57,331 bases of DNA from Bradyrhizobium liaoningense (GCF_018130955.1 NZ_JAFCJM010000043.1:1-57331), one strand, 5' to 3'; shown: positions 17,277-27,068, numbered from the stretch's first letter. The notes: generated by a model from the sequence alone, not told the origin. Numbers and translations are program-made.

Positions 17277-18206
17277 ATGAAAAACTGTCTTGCATTTGCC
17301 CTTCTTCTGATCGCGACGGTGGCCTCCGCGCATGGGCCGCTTCCTGCGCCGCCGCACCTGCCATCCGATCTGGTGCGGGCCGGCCTCACGGACACCGACA
17401 CCGCCGCCGGTGGCACCGCGCGGCTCTGCGAGCAGGTGTCGTTCTCACGCGGCCTGCGCTATGGCGAGAGCGAGGCCAATGTGCTGGACGTCGCGACCAG
17501 CGAGACCAAGGCAGCCATGCCGCGGCCGATCCTGTTCTTCGTGGCCGGCGATACATTCACCGGCGACAGCGCCGCGCCCGATCTCGTCCGCGAACTGCAG
17601 GACCAGGCGATGTGCTTCGCCGCGCGCAACGGCATGGTCGGGGTGCGTGTGGACTACCGGCTTGCGCCGTCGGCGCAGTGGCCGTCAGGCGCGAGGGACG
17701 TCGCGGCCGCGTTGTCCTGGGTCCATCAGAACGCTGATCTGTTCAACGGCGATACCCGCGAGATCGTCGCGGTGGGCTATGCGGCCGGCGCCTTCCACGT
17801 CGCGAGCCTGCTCGCCCACCCGGAACTGCAAAGCTCCGACACCGACGTTGCCGGCATCGTGCTGGTATCTGGGATCTATCGGGCGGACAAGGATGCCAGC
17901 GACAGCGAGAAGGCCTATCTCGGGACCGACGCCGGTCAATATGACAAGCGCTCGGTGTTTCCCGGCATCCTGAGGGTCGACGATCCGGTTCTGCTGGCCT
18001 GGGCCGCCGGCGACCCCGCGAGCCTGGTGGCGCAAGGCGAGGCCCTGAAGAAGGAGCTCTGTGCCAGCGGCCATTGTCCGCGCACGACGATCCTGCACAG
18101 CCGCGACGGGCTCGCCTCGGTCTTCGGGCTCGACGGCTCCGCCGACAGCCTGGCCGAGCCGACGCTGCAACTCGTGCGGCAATTGGAAGCGCGCGGATTG
18201 CCTTAA
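17277..18206 (+). CDS. exported alpha/beta-hydrolase-fold protein lacking catalytic residues
   Basis: The product is 309 aa with a signal peptide (cleavage after VASA). The fold pattern of the carboxylesterase/HSL group is clear: VDYRLAP (126-131), then WPSGARDVAAALSWV, then a strand into the nucleophile elbow. The elbow reads GYAAG (167-171), so the usual Ser of GxSxG is Ala169. The HGGG oxyanion motif is replaced by VAGDTF, and the usual His region reads SRDGLASVF with Gly in place of His. It is therefore probably a pseudoenzyme, a binding or scaffold protein. ATG 17277 starts the signal peptide. Confidence 0.8.
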   Translation: MKNCLAFALLLIATVASAHGPLPAPPHLPSDLVRAGLTDTDTAAGGTARLCEQVSFSRGLRYGESEANVLDVATSETKAAMPRPILFFVAGDTFTGDSAAPDLVRELQDQAMCFAARNGMVGVRVDYRLAPSAQWPSGARDVAAALSWVHQNADLFNGDTREIVAVGYAAGAFHVASLLAHPELQSSDTDVAGIVLVSGIYRADKDASDSEKAYLGTDAGQYDKRSVFPGILRVDDPVLLAWAAGDPASLVAQGEALKKELCASGHCPRTTILHSRDGLASVFGLDGSADSLAEPTLQLVRQLEARGLP

Positions 18207-18319
18207 GGCCGCAACGGGTCGGCGCGACTGCCGCACGGGGGCGGTCCTTTGACCTATATCAAGCGGCTCCGTCGCCGCTGACGACAACTCCGGATGGGGG
18301 CCAAACATCGGGGTGGACC

Positions 18320-19543
18320 ATGACCGTCAACAGCCGCTTGCTGATCGCCCTGGCCGTCGCGTTGACGTCGCTGGGCGCCATGTCCACGCAACACACCGAG
18401 CAGGCCGCGAACGTGACGGAAATCCGCGTCGGCAATCTCATGCCGTATTCGGGACCGCTGGCGGAATTCGGCGCGATCGGACAGGCGGAGGCCGCCTATT
18501 TCGACATGATCAACGATCGCGGCGGGATCAACGGCCGCAAGATCCGCTTCATCACCCGCGACGACAATTCAGACCCCGCCAATGCGCTCGAGCAGACCCG
18601 CAAGCTGGTCGAGCAGGAAGACGTGCACCTGATGTTCGGATCGTTCGGCACGCCCGGCAATCTCGCTACGCGCTGGTATCTGAACGAAAAGAAGATCCCG
18701 CAGCTCTTCGTCGCCTCCGGCGACGCGGAGCTGAGCCAGGCCAAGGCGTTTCCCTGGACCATGGGGTGGCAGCCGTCGTTCCGCTCGGAGGGGCGCATCT
18801 ACGCCAACTACATCCAGGCCTATTATCCGCACCGCAAGATCGTGGTGCTCTGGCAGAACGACCAGTTCGGGCGCATGCTCTACAAGGGCATCCAGGAAGG
18901 CCTCGGCGATCTCAATCGCCTCGTCCTCGTCGACATCGCCTTCGACATTGCCGACGAGCATCTCGACGGGCACGTCTCGGTCCTCAAGCGCGCCGGCGCC
19001 GACATCTTCGTCTTTCTCGGCGTGCCGTCGACGGCGGCCAAGGTGATCAAGCTGGCGGCGTCGCTCAAATGGCACCCGGTCTTCATCGTGAACGATGCCT
19101 CCGCCTCGATCGCCAATGCGATGGCGCCGGCCGGCCTGGAGAATTCGGCCGGCGTGATCTCGGCTGCCTTCCTCAAGGATCCGAGCGACCCCGCATGGAA
19201 AGACGATCCTGCCATGAAGGACTGGTTCGCCTTCATGGACAAGTACCATCATGTCGAAAGCACGAACAGCAGCGCCGCGCTCTATGGCTACGCCGCAGCC
19301 GAGGCGCTGACACAGGTGCTGAAGCAATGCGGCGACGACCTGTCGCGCGACAACATCATGCGGCAGGCGGCCTCGCTCAGGGACTACCAGCCCTCCGTTG
19401 CGCTGCCCGGCATCAGGATGAACACCTCGCCGGACGGCTATCTGCCGATCAAGCAAATGCGGCTTGTCCAGTTCGACGGCCGCTCCTGGCAGCCATTCGG
19501 CGAGGTCATCGAAACCGCATTCTCGGAAGCTTCGAAAAAGTGA
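18320..19543 (+). CDS. branched-chain amino-acid-type ABC substrate-binding protein
   Basis: The product is 407 aa with an N-terminal signal region (about residues 1-30) and a periplasmic-binding fold of the LivJ type (Peripla_BP_6): IRVGNLMPYSGPLAEFG, then INDRGGINGRKI, then RDDNSDPANALEQTRKLVE. Ligands of this family include branched-chain amino acids, amides and aromatic acids. No permease or ATPase genes adjoin it, so it is an orphan and the ligand is unknown. ATG 18320 is chosen because the signal peptide begins there. Confidence 0.88.
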   Translation: MTVNSRLLIALAVALTSLGAMSTQHTEQAANVTEIRVGNLMPYSGPLAEFGAIGQAEAAYFDMINDRGGINGRKIRFITRDDNSDPANALEQTRKLVEQEDVHLMFGSFGTPGNLATRWYLNEKKIPQLFVASGDAELSQAKAFPWTMGWQPSFRSEGRIYANYIQAYYPHRKIVVLWQNDQFGRMLYKGIQEGLGDLNRLVLVDIAFDIADEHLDGHVSVLKRAGADIFVFLGVPSTAAKVIKLAASLKWHPVFIVNDASASIANAMAPAGLENSAGVISAAFLKDPSDPAWKDDPAMKDWFAFMDKYHHVESTNSSAALYGYAAAEALTQVLKQCGDDLSRDNIMRQAASLRDYQPSVALPGIRMNTSPDGYLPIKQMRLVQFDGRSWQPFGEVIETAFSEASKK

Positions 19544-19702
19544 TCACGTACCTCCCGCAATGGCGGACGATGTGGCCATCAACAAGAACGGTGCCTGCGT
19601 CACGACGCTGCACGCGCAAATCCCGCTGCCGCTCTTACGCCGTCTTCAGCTAGGCCGGGCGCGTTGTCCAGGAGCGAGCCGACATGATCCGATGATCGGG
19701 CG

Positions 19703-20092
19703 TCAGCGAGGCTGGGTCGCGACCGGCCTGCCGCGAAATTGCTCGAGCGAGAACCCCGCTTCGCGTGCCTCATTCGCGACGTCGCCGAGACTTCGGTAGG
19801 TGTCCGCAATCCGAGCAAGCTCAACGGAAAGCTGCGACCTCAGTGACGCCAATTGATGCTCGATCGCCTGTCGCTCTTCCGACTCGAGAATCAGACCTTG
19901 CACTCGGTCGAGATTGTCGAGGCTTTGCTGAAGCAACGCCAGCGCATGCTGGAGCATCTTGCAGGTGCCTATCGCGACGTCGACCCTGTCTGCATTGGAC
20001 CCGAGCCTCACCTCAAGATCGAGCAGCGAGATCGGACGAGATGCGCGCGCAGCTCCGGTCGCCATCCTTGCAAATTGAATGAGTTTTCCCAC
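19703..20092 (-). CDS. helical hypothetical protein
   Basis: The product is 129 aa, mostly alpha-helical with heptad-like leucines (CKMLQHALALLQQSLDNLD, ESEERQAIEHQLASLRSQL). The start is GTG 20092 with AAGGGA about 6 bases upstream. A coiled coil is likely. No family recognised. It lies downstream of the AraC regulator on the same strand with a gap of about 230 bases. Confidence 0.6.
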   Translation of the reverse strand: MGKLIQFARMATGAARASRPISLLDLEVRLGSNADRVDVAIGTCKMLQHALALLQQSLDNLDRVQGLILESEERQAIEHQLASLRSQLSVELARIADTYRSLGDVANEAREAGFSLEQFRGRPVATQPR

Positions 20093-20319
20093 TGATGTCC
20101 CTTCGCATTCGCACGAAATCACTCGGGGCGGTCCTGAGCATCGGTGCGCACGCGGAGCTAAGGCCGGAAATATGAATCAGGGGTTGCGCGACAACGGCCG
20201 CGTGCAGAACCTGGACAGCCGCTTCGCAAATTGGATAGGTGGGCGACGATTTCGTCGCGATCGCGGTCAATTCGCGACGCGCCGTCCCCATGCTCAGGTA
20301 GCGGAGGTCGACGCCGCGA
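20093..20319. other. intergenic region
   Basis: About 225 bases between the coiled-coil gene and the AraC regulator. No supported gene, terminator or repeat was found. Confidence 0.3.
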
Positions 20320-21288
20320 TCAACGGCGCGCCCTGATCGCCAGCCGGCTGGTTTCCGAGGGCGACACGCCGAAGGCCGCGCGGTATTGGACGGCAAAGCG
20401 CCCCATATGGGTGAAGCCCCATTTCAACGCGACTTCATGAACCTGCAGAAAATTTTCGGGTCGCCTGAGCTCCATGTGAACCGCCTCGAGGCGCAGTTCG
20501 CGCAAATAGGCGAGTGGCGAAGTGTCGAGGAAGCGCCGAAATCCAGCCTGGAGGGAGCGCCCGCTGACACCCACGGCCTCGGCTATACCTCCCAAAGTCA
20601 ACGGCTGGTGCAGGTTTGCGTACATGAAATCGACCGCATCCTTGACCTGTTTCGGCATGGCGGCTTCCGGTGTCCGTTCGAGCCGATGCGCGAAACTGTT
20701 GGGAAACCGCTCGAAGATCAACCTCAGCGTCGCTTCGCTGAGCACCGCCGTCGCCTTCGCGGAGCGCATCTGCTCGTCGCGCAAGCCGCTGCTCAGTGCC
20801 CGAGCCAGATGCTGAAGCGTCTGCCCTTGCGGACCGGAAAGATCGAGCTGCGGCCCAAGTCCGACGTTGCGCAGGCATGCTCCTTCGAAAATCTGGGACA
20901 GGATCTTGTTGGCCGCCGCCGCGTTCCACTTGAGAACCACCCGGGAATTATGGCCGTGCGACCACATCTGCGAGACCTTGTGAAGACCGGAGATCAAGGC
21001 CGACTGCGGCGTCGCTATCGTTCTCCTGCCGCCGATATCTACCTCGATTGCCCCTGCGGATGGGAAAACGACGCAGAACCGATCGGCTTCGCAGTGTGGT
21101 CGAAGCGCCCAGTCACCGTCGCACACCATACCCCACACCGAGAGATTCCCGTCACCGACGAACCTGCCCCGCCAATGAAACTCTTCGCGCGGGCGAATCA
21201 ATTCGAGTTCGGCTTGCGGCAGAAACGATCGATACAGCTTCGCAAGGCCTTCGAAGCCTCCGGTACCATTCTCGATATCGGAAATCAC
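20320..21288 (-). CDS. AraC-family transcriptional regulator
   Basis: The product is about 322 aa. The C-terminal 100 residues hold two helix-turn-helix motifs: LGGIAEAVGVSGRSLQAGFRR and VHEVALKWGFTHMGRFAVQY, shown here as two short parts. The N-terminal part is the AraC-type binding domain (cupin-like; VVFPSAGAIEVDIGG). GTG 21288 is chosen because GGGGA lies upstream; TTG 21336 is an alternative. It is divergent from the chemoreceptor gene at 21693, which it may regulate. The effector is unknown. Confidence 0.85.
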   Translation of the reverse strand: MISDIENGTGGFEGLAKLYRSFLPQAELELIRPREEFHWRGRFVGDGNLSVWGMVCDGDWALRPHCEADRFCVVFPSAGAIEVDIGGRRTIATPQSALISGLHKVSQMWSHGHNSRVVLKWNAAAANKILSQIFEGACLRNVGLGPQLDLSGPQGQTLQHLARALSSGLRDEQMRSAKATAVLSEATLRLIFERFPNSFAHRLERTPEAAMPKQVKDAVDFMYANLHQPLTLGGIAEAVGVSGRSLQAGFRRFLDTSPLAYLRELRLEAVHMELRRPENFLQVHEVALKWGFTHMGRFAVQYRAAFGVSPSETSRLAIRARR

Positions 21289-21336
21289 GTCGCGAGTCCC
21301 CGAGCCATGCGGCAGCTTCCATCGTATTGCGCACAA

Positions 21337-21692
21337 GATAGCGAATCGATCGGCATGATAGCCGAACGGCTGGCGTCTCCATAGTTGCAGCGGCCGATCG
21401 CATGTCGATGGCCGCAGGTGAAACCGTTTCGAAGGCGCGCTCCACGCGACTGCGCAGGGCGCTAATGTCGCGCCATGCCAATGAGCACGTCGGAGCAGCT
21501 TTGGTGCTCGCCCATTGAGGACTCCGAAGAACTACGGAGTGCGGTCCTTTCGCTCTCATCAAGATCCAGATTTCCTGTCCAGAACGCGCAGACCTATCCG
21601 TGAAACGCCGTCACGGATTCGGATTTAGCTGTTGGTTAACTCGGCAGAATCAGGGTCCCGGACACTCGTTAGGCAACTCTTGGGGGAATTGG
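21337..21692. other. divergent promoter region between araC-like and mcp genes
   Basis: About 355 bases without a supported gene. It should hold the promoters of both neighbours. I saw no clear operator palindrome. Confidence 0.3.
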
Positions 21693-23381
21693 ATGCCGTC
21701 ATTCTTTCTGAACCTGAAGACCTCTCGTAAGATGGGACTTGTCTTCCTGTTGATCACCGCGGTCGCGCTGCTGATAAGCGGGTTCACTTGGCGCAACACC
21801 TCCATTCTGGAGCAGGCATCCGGCTGGACCACCCACACCTACCAGGTTCTTGAGCAGGCCAATAAGCTCACTGAGGCTATGGTCAATGCTGAAACGGGCG
21901 TGCGCGGGTACCTCGTTTCGACGGACGAACGGTTTCTTGACCCCTTCAACAACGCCAGCGGCAACTTCCGTTCTGCCTGGGAGACCGCGAAGAAGTTGAC
22001 GTCGGACAATGCCGAACAGCAGCGGCGGCTCGACGAAATCAAGAAAGCGTCCGAGACGTGGTTCAACCAGGTCGCGCAAAAGGAAATTTCCCTCGTCAAG
22101 AGCGGTCAAGTCACGGAGGCCCGACAATTGGAAGCGTCAGGCGCCGGCAAGACATCGATGGATGGGCTAAGAGCGTTCGTCAATGAGATGGTGCAGGCCG
22201 AGTCTTCATTGCTGGCGACCCGCGCAACAATGAGCGCAAATGCACTCTCCTCGACTTACATGGCGATCACCATCGGCGGCATCTGCCTTGTCGTCCTGGT
22301 CATCATCGGTCTCCTTGCGGTCAACATGGGCTTGAGCAGACCAATGATCGACATGACCGCCGCGATGGGTAAGCTCGCAAACAACGATCTTGCCGTCGAA
22401 ATCCCGAATGCAGACCGCCGCGACGAAATCGGCGACATGGCCAAGGCCGTGCAGGTGTTCAAGGACAATGCAATCCGGGTGCGGCAACTCGAAACGGAAC
22501 AGAGGGATGCCGAGGCACGCACGGCGGCGCAACGAAAAGCGGACCTGCAAAACCTTGCCGGAGAATTCGAGGCTGCCGTCGGACAGATCGTTGATACCGT
22601 CTCCTCGGCTGCAACAGAACTGGAAGCGGCGGCCGGCACCCTGAGCCAGACCGCGAGCACGACCCAGGACCTCTCGCTCAAGGTCGCCTCCGCATCAAGC
22701 CAAGCCTCCGGCAGCGTGCAGTCCGTGGCATCCGCCACCGAGGAAATGGCTTCGTCCATCGGCGAGATCGGACGGCAGGTCGAGACGTCCACACGTATTG
22801 CGAGAGATGCGGTAGCCCAAGCGGAGGCGACAGATCAACGCATTGCCGAACTCATGTCGTCCGCTGGACGCATCGGCGACGTCGTCGCACTGATCAACGC
22901 AATCGCCGGTCAAACCAATCTGCTGGCCTTGAATGCGACGATCGAGGCAGCCCGGGCCGGCGAAGCCGGACGCGGATTTGCGGTCGTCGCGTCCGAAGTG
23001 AAAGAGCTCGCCGCGCAGACTGCGAAAGCAACGCACGAGATCTCCGAACACGTTGCGGCCATCCAGTCAGCCACGGAAGGATCCGTCACTGCTATCAAAG
23101 GCATCGCCAGCACGATCGACAACATCTCTCAGATCACGAGCACGATCGCGGCAGCCGTCGAGGAGCAGAACGCCGCCACTCACGAGATTTCCCGCAGCGT
23201 TCAGCAGGCTGCGGCCGGCACTTCGCAGGTGGCCGAGAACATCACCCACGTCAACAACGGAGCATCCGAGACCGGATCCGCGTCCAGCCAGGTTCTCTCA
23301 TCCGCTCAGACGCTCTCGGCCGACAGCAACCGGCTCAAGGCCGAAGTCCGCAAGTTCCTCGACACGATCAGGGCGGCCTAA
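21693..23381 (+). CDS. methyl-accepting chemotaxis protein with CHASE3-type sensor
   Basis: The product is 562 aa. A first transmembrane helix (about 14-32) is followed by a CHASE3-like helical sensor (about 40-185; AMVNAETGVRGYLVSTDE and ERFLDP), a second helix (about 192-214), HAMP, and an MCP signalling domain. The highly conserved hairpin tip is visible in IAGQTNLLALNATIEAARAG. No NWETF-type pentapeptide is present at the C-terminus. ATG 21693 is preceded by GGGGG. The ligand is not predictable; rhizobial CHASE3 receptors are numerous. Confidence 0.92.
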   Translation: MPSFFLNLKTSRKMGLVFLLITAVALLISGFTWRNTSILEQASGWTTHTYQVLEQANKLTEAMVNAETGVRGYLVSTDERFLDPFNNASGNFRSAWETAKKLTSDNAEQQRRLDEIKKASETWFNQVAQKEISLVKSGQVTEARQLEASGAGKTSMDGLRAFVNEMVQAESSLLATRATMSANALSSTYMAITIGGICLVVLVIIGLLAVNMGLSRPMIDMTAAMGKLANNDLAVEIPNADRRDEIGDMAKAVQVFKDNAIRVRQLETEQRDAEARTAAQRKADLQNLAGEFEAAVGQIVDTVSSAATELEAAAGTLSQTASTTQDLSLKVASASSQASGSVQSVASATEEMASSIGEIGRQVETSTRIARDAVAQAEATDQRIAELMSSAGRIGDVVALINAIAGQTNLLALNATIEAARAGEAGRGFAVVASEVKELAAQTAKATHEISEHVAAIQSATEGSVTAIKGIASTIDNISQITSTIAAAVEEQNAATHEISRSVQQAAAGTSQVAENITHVNNGASETGSASSQVLSSAQTLSADSNRLKAEVRKFLDTIRAA

Positions 23382-23447
23382 AGCTGACGGCGGCTCGCAT
23401 CGTCGATCGACCTCGCATCGCGCGGAGCATGGCCCGCGCGATGCACC

Positions 23448-25010
23448 TCACACCGGCTTCAGCGCGGCCAGCGCGTTCTCCAGAAGCAAGCGTACCCGCG
23501 CCGCATCGCCTGACTTCACGACCGCGGGGTCCAGATAGAGCTCGAGACCCGGAATCCGCTCGGCGATGACGGCGCTCTTTTCGGCTACATCGTCGTTGAG
23601 CGCGTCGACCGAATAGGGAATGACCTCGCGGCTGATGCCCTTCATGGTGATCGCCGGCAGCGCATGCGCGCGAACGATGTCGCTCACCAGCGCAAAGGTC
23701 TCGTAGCTCAGCACGATGCCGCCGGGTTCGGCGATCGATTGCAGCCGCGCGGCGAGGTTCGCTTCCGCACCGATGATCGTATAGTCCATGCGATCGGCGC
23801 TGCCGAAATTGCCGACATTGCAATAGCCGGAATTGATGCCCATGCGCGACTTGAACGGCTGCTCGATGCCGGAGGCGCGCCATTTTGCGTTCAGCTCGGC
23901 GAGGCGATGCTGCATGCGCCAGGCCATCTGGAGGCAGGCCTGCGCATCGGCACGGTCGCCCTTGGTCTCGGGATCGCCGAAGAAGATCAGCATGGCGTCG
24001 CCGATAAACTTGTCGACGGTGCCGCCGTATTCGAGTGCGATCGCCGACATCTCGGTGAAATATTCGTTGAGGAGCTGGGTCAGCAGCTCCGGCTGCAGCC
24101 GCTCGGCGGTCGCCGTGAAGTTCTGGATGTCCGAGAAGAAGATCGTGAGCTTCTTGCGCTCGGTGTGGATGGTGACGTCCTTTTGCCCACTGAAGATGCT
24201 CTTGTAGACCTGAGGCGGGATGTAGCGCGAGATCTTCATCGACAGCGAGGCCAGGAAGTCGTTGGCGGATTCGAGTTCCTTGTTCATCGACTTGATGCGG
24301 TTGGCCTGGCGGCGCTGCATCGAGAGGAAGGACAGGCCGCTGCCGGCGGCAACAAGGAAATAGGCCAGCAGGAACTTGAACGAGAATATGTTCGCGGCAA
24401 TCGGCTGCGCAATGATTACCTCCTGGATGCCTCTGACGTCGCCAACCTTCCAGTCCTTCTTCGGGCTCTCGGGGTGGCTGTTGTGGCAGCTCACGCAGGC
24501 CGGCCCCATCATCACCGGTGCCACCAGGCGGACCTTGTCGTTGAACAGCGAGGTCTCGGTCTCGACGATCTTGGCCTCGGGATCCCGACGCAGCGCATCG
24601 AACGCGTCCTTCTCGAACTTGTCGAGCTGGTGCGGCGCGCGGTTCTGGAACGGGAAGTCGGACACGAAGCGATAGGTGATGTTCTCCTGCTGCGCGCCGA
24701 TGACGCGACCGAGCTCCAGCGACAGCGTCGCCGGGATCGGGATCGCGCCGGGCACGGACTCGTAGTTGTGCACCACCTTGGTCGACCCGCCCGGATTGGC
24801 GAGGATGCGCCCGACCACGTTGCTCGCATAATAGCTGCGTACGCTCGTGATCACCGAGTTGAGATCGGTCGCCTGCCGGCGCAGCGCCGCCTTGCTGAGC
24901 TCGGTCAGGTCGAGCCACACCGCGAGTGGCAGGGCGAGCAACAAGAAGGCGATCGCCACGCTGGTCAAAATGCCGTTCTTGCGCTCCTCCGCGGAGGAAT
25001 GTTGTTTCAC
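23448..25010 (-). CDS. membrane class III adenylate/guanylate cyclase with heme c-type sensor
   Basis: The product is 520 aa. Transmembrane helices at about 13-33 and 208-228 flank a periplasmic domain of the Tll0287/DUF3365 type. That domain carries CVSCH at about 172-176, a c-type heme-binding motif. The cytoplasmic cyclase homology domain follows: metal Asp in FFSDIQNF (294) and FIGDAML (338), substrate Lys in DKFIGD, adenine-selecting Asp in MDYTIIG, and transition-state Asn/Arg in EANLAARL. All catalytic residues are present, so it should be active, most likely making cAMP in response to a heme-detected signal. GTG 25010 is chosen because TGGAG lies upstream. Confidence 0.88.
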   Translation of the reverse strand: MKQHSSAEERKNGILTSVAIAFLLLALPLAVWLDLTELSKAALRRQATDLNSVITSVRSYYASNVVGRILANPGGSTKVVHNYESVPGAIPIPATLSLELGRVIGAQQENITYRFVSDFPFQNRAPHQLDKFEKDAFDALRRDPEAKIVETETSLFNDKVRLVAPVMMGPACVSCHNSHPESPKKDWKVGDVRGIQEVIIAQPIAANIFSFKFLLAYFLVAAGSGLSFLSMQRRQANRIKSMNKELESANDFLASLSMKISRYIPPQVYKSIFSGQKDVTIHTERKKLTIFFSDIQNFTATAERLQPELLTQLLNEYFTEMSAIALEYGGTVDKFIGDAMLIFFGDPETKGDRADAQACLQMAWRMQHRLAELNAKWRASGIEQPFKSRMGINSGYCNVGNFGSADRMDYTIIGAEANLAARLQSIAEPGGIVLSYETFALVSDIVRAHALPAITMKGISREVIPYSVDALNDDVAEKSAVIAERIPGLELYLDPAVVKSGDAARVRLLLENALAALKPV

Positions 25011-25175
25011 TACATGGCTCCATTGTGTACGAATTTGTCGCCAAGGCGCAGGGTTAGATTTGCGGCTGCACAGAGCCCACAAAGCCGGTGCAGCGCAACC
25101 CCATTTTATGGGGATGCGGCCTTCGGTTTCACTCTGATGCCGGTGATCGGTATCGCCTCGTTTCGGTCGCGCTGA

Positions 25176-26219
25176 ATGAATGTCATCGTTAGGACGTCGC
25201 AACTGGTCCGCTGGCGAGACTGGTGGTTCTCAAAGCTGCCGCCGGCCCTGGCAATCCTCTATCTGGAGATGGGATGGCTGCGGCCGGACGGCACGCGCGG
25301 CCTCGTGCTGCTTGCATGCTATCTTGGTACCGTCGCTTCGATGGCCGCCTACGGACATGTCATCAACGACATTGCGGACGTGTCCGCAGATCGGCGCGCG
25401 GGCAAGCCGAACCGGATGGAGGGCGTGGACTCGCTGACGCGGATCTTGCTGTGCGGCCTCTTCATCCTGACCAGCTTCGCAGCAGTCGCGATCGCCAATT
25501 TGTCGGCGTGGACGTACCTGGTCGTCGCCCTGAACCTGCTCTGGCCGACGATCTACTCGCTGCCTCCCCTCAGATTGAAGGAGCGGCGCCTTGCCGGCGT
25601 CTGCTGCGACGTGCTCGGCTCGCACATCACGCCGACGTTGCTGGCAATCTTCATGGTCGGAGGGGCGGGCCAGTTTTCGGAAGGGGCCTGGTTTCCCTTC
25701 GCCTCCATTGCCTGGGCGGCCGCCCTCGGCACCAAGGGCATCCTGCATCACCAGATCGCCGATCGCGCCAACGACCTCCGCTCCGGCACCGAGACCTTCG
25801 CGACGTCGCTGCGCCCCGAAGGGCTCAACCGGTTCCTGCCTTGCCTGAACCTCGGCATGGAATTGCCGGTCAGCATCCTGCTCGCACTGCTGGTCTGGTC
25901 CCGGACGCCGTTCTTTGCGCTTGCGCTCGTGCTCTACTGCCTGGTCGAGACCACGAAATTCCTGCTCGGCTATCAATTCGCCCTGACATCCGATCCCTCG
26001 ACATTTCGGAGCAGCACGCCATTCACGAATGAGTCCTTCTACGTGATATGGGCGCCTCTCGCGGCCGCAGTGCAACTGCCGACCATCCTTCCAGGACTGG
26101 TGACTGTCCCCCTGATCCATCTGGTGCTGTTTTATCCCGCTCTGATCCAGGAGGCGTGCGTCGTCCAGGCGGTGGTCCGAAACGCCGGCGCCGTGGCAAG
26201 CGCCGCTTGGCGCCATTAG
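25176..26219 (+). CDS. UbiA-family prenyltransferase
   Basis: The product is 347 aa with about eight to nine transmembrane segments. Both Asp-rich motifs of the UbiA superfamily are present: NDIADVSAD (64-72), which binds the prenyl diphosphate through Mg, and DRAND (196-200). Family members prenylate aromatic or chlorin acceptors inside the membrane. It is not ubiA itself by context, since a methyltransferase follows 46 bases downstream and no ubiquinone gene is near. The acceptor is unknown. Confidence 0.85.
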   Translation: MNVIVRTSQLVRWRDWWFSKLPPALAILYLEMGWLRPDGTRGLVLLACYLGTVASMAAYGHVINDIADVSADRRAGKPNRMEGVDSLTRILLCGLFILTSFAAVAIANLSAWTYLVVALNLLWPTIYSLPPLRLKERRLAGVCCDVLGSHITPTLLAIFMVGGAGQFSEGAWFPFASIAWAAALGTKGILHHQIADRANDLRSGTETFATSLRPEGLNRFLPCLNLGMELPVSILLALLVWSRTPFFALALVLYCLVETTKFLLGYQFALTSDPSTFRSSTPFTNESFYVIWAPLAAAVQLPTILPGLVTVPLIHLVLFYPALIQEACVVQAVVRNAGAVASAAWRH

Positions 26220-26264
26220 CCGGCAAAGCTATGTCTAGAGGTCGAGGCCAATGATGGATCCGCC

Positions 26265-26990
26265 ATGAATCGCGAACAGATCGTCCAGCTCTATGATCAA
26301 GCCTATGCCGCCGACTACGATCGAAAATTCCTGCTCGATCCCCTCGTCAAGCCGGACACCGAAGCGGAGCTGGCTCTCCTCGACGACCTCTTGAAGACGC
26401 ACCGATCCTGGCTCGACGTTGCCTGTGGCACAGGATTCTTTCTGCGGCACTTCCCGCATGTGGAACGAGCCGGCATCGACCTGTCACCGGCCATGCTCGA
26501 CCGCGCAAGGCAAGGAAACGACGGCGTCAGGTTCCGCGCGCACGACTATCGCGATCCTATTCCCGAATGGAACGATCGTTGGGAGCTGGTTTCGTGCATG
26601 TGGTATGCATACGGCCTGGTCGACACCATCCGCGACATGGAGCGGCTGATCGAGAACTTGTGGGCGTGGACATCGGCAAGCGGAACCTGCTTCGTGCCGC
26701 TGGCGGACCCCTCGCTCATCACCGGCGTCAACATTCCGTTCAAGCCCCCGACCCACAATGACGGCGAAGTCATCATTACCGGCATCATCTGGAGTTATGT
26801 CGAAGACGGCGGGCAGAAGACCCATGCCCATCAGCTCGCGCCCAATCTCGATTTCATGGTCGAGCAGTTCGGCCGCTATTTCACCGATGTGAAGCTGGTT
26901 CGTTATCCCCCCAGATTTCCCGGCTGGGCGGGGCGTCCGGCTATCCTCGCATCTCGCAAGAAGCCGCGCCCCGACAACGGGACGCGTTGA
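26265..26990 (+). CDS. SAM-dependent methyltransferase
   Basis: The product is 241 aa of the class I Rossmann type. Motif I is LDVACGTGFF (about 50-59), followed by GIDLSPAMLDRAR and a FRAHDYRDP segment. It follows the UbiA-like gene by 46 bases on the same strand, so both are probably in one unit acting on one product, prenylation then methylation. The substrate is unknown. Confidence 0.85.
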   Translation: MNREQIVQLYDQAYAADYDRKFLLDPLVKPDTEAELALLDDLLKTHRSWLDVACGTGFFLRHFPHVERAGIDLSPAMLDRARQGNDGVRFRAHDYRDPIPEWNDRWELVSCMWYAYGLVDTIRDMERLIENLWAWTSASGTCFVPLADPSLITGVNIPFKPPTHNDGEVIITGIIWSYVEDGGQKTHAHQLAPNLDFMVEQFGRYFTDVKLVRYPPRFPGWAGRPAILASRKKPRPDNGTR

Positions 26991-27068
26991 GAGAGCGAGA
27001 CGGTTTCGCGTTCACCTGCCGAGGTCTAGTATCGGCCTCGAGTTACCCCCAATGTCGAGCAGCGCCCC

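Noticed and set aside
21152..21562. 136-residue frame on the minus strand upstream of the AraC gene
   Set aside because: It overlaps the AraC coding region in another frame and lacks a ribosome site or recognisable pattern.
23664..25175. 503-residue open frame on the plus strand
   Set aside because: It is antisense to the cyclase gene, which has clear catalytic motifs; the plus-strand product has none.
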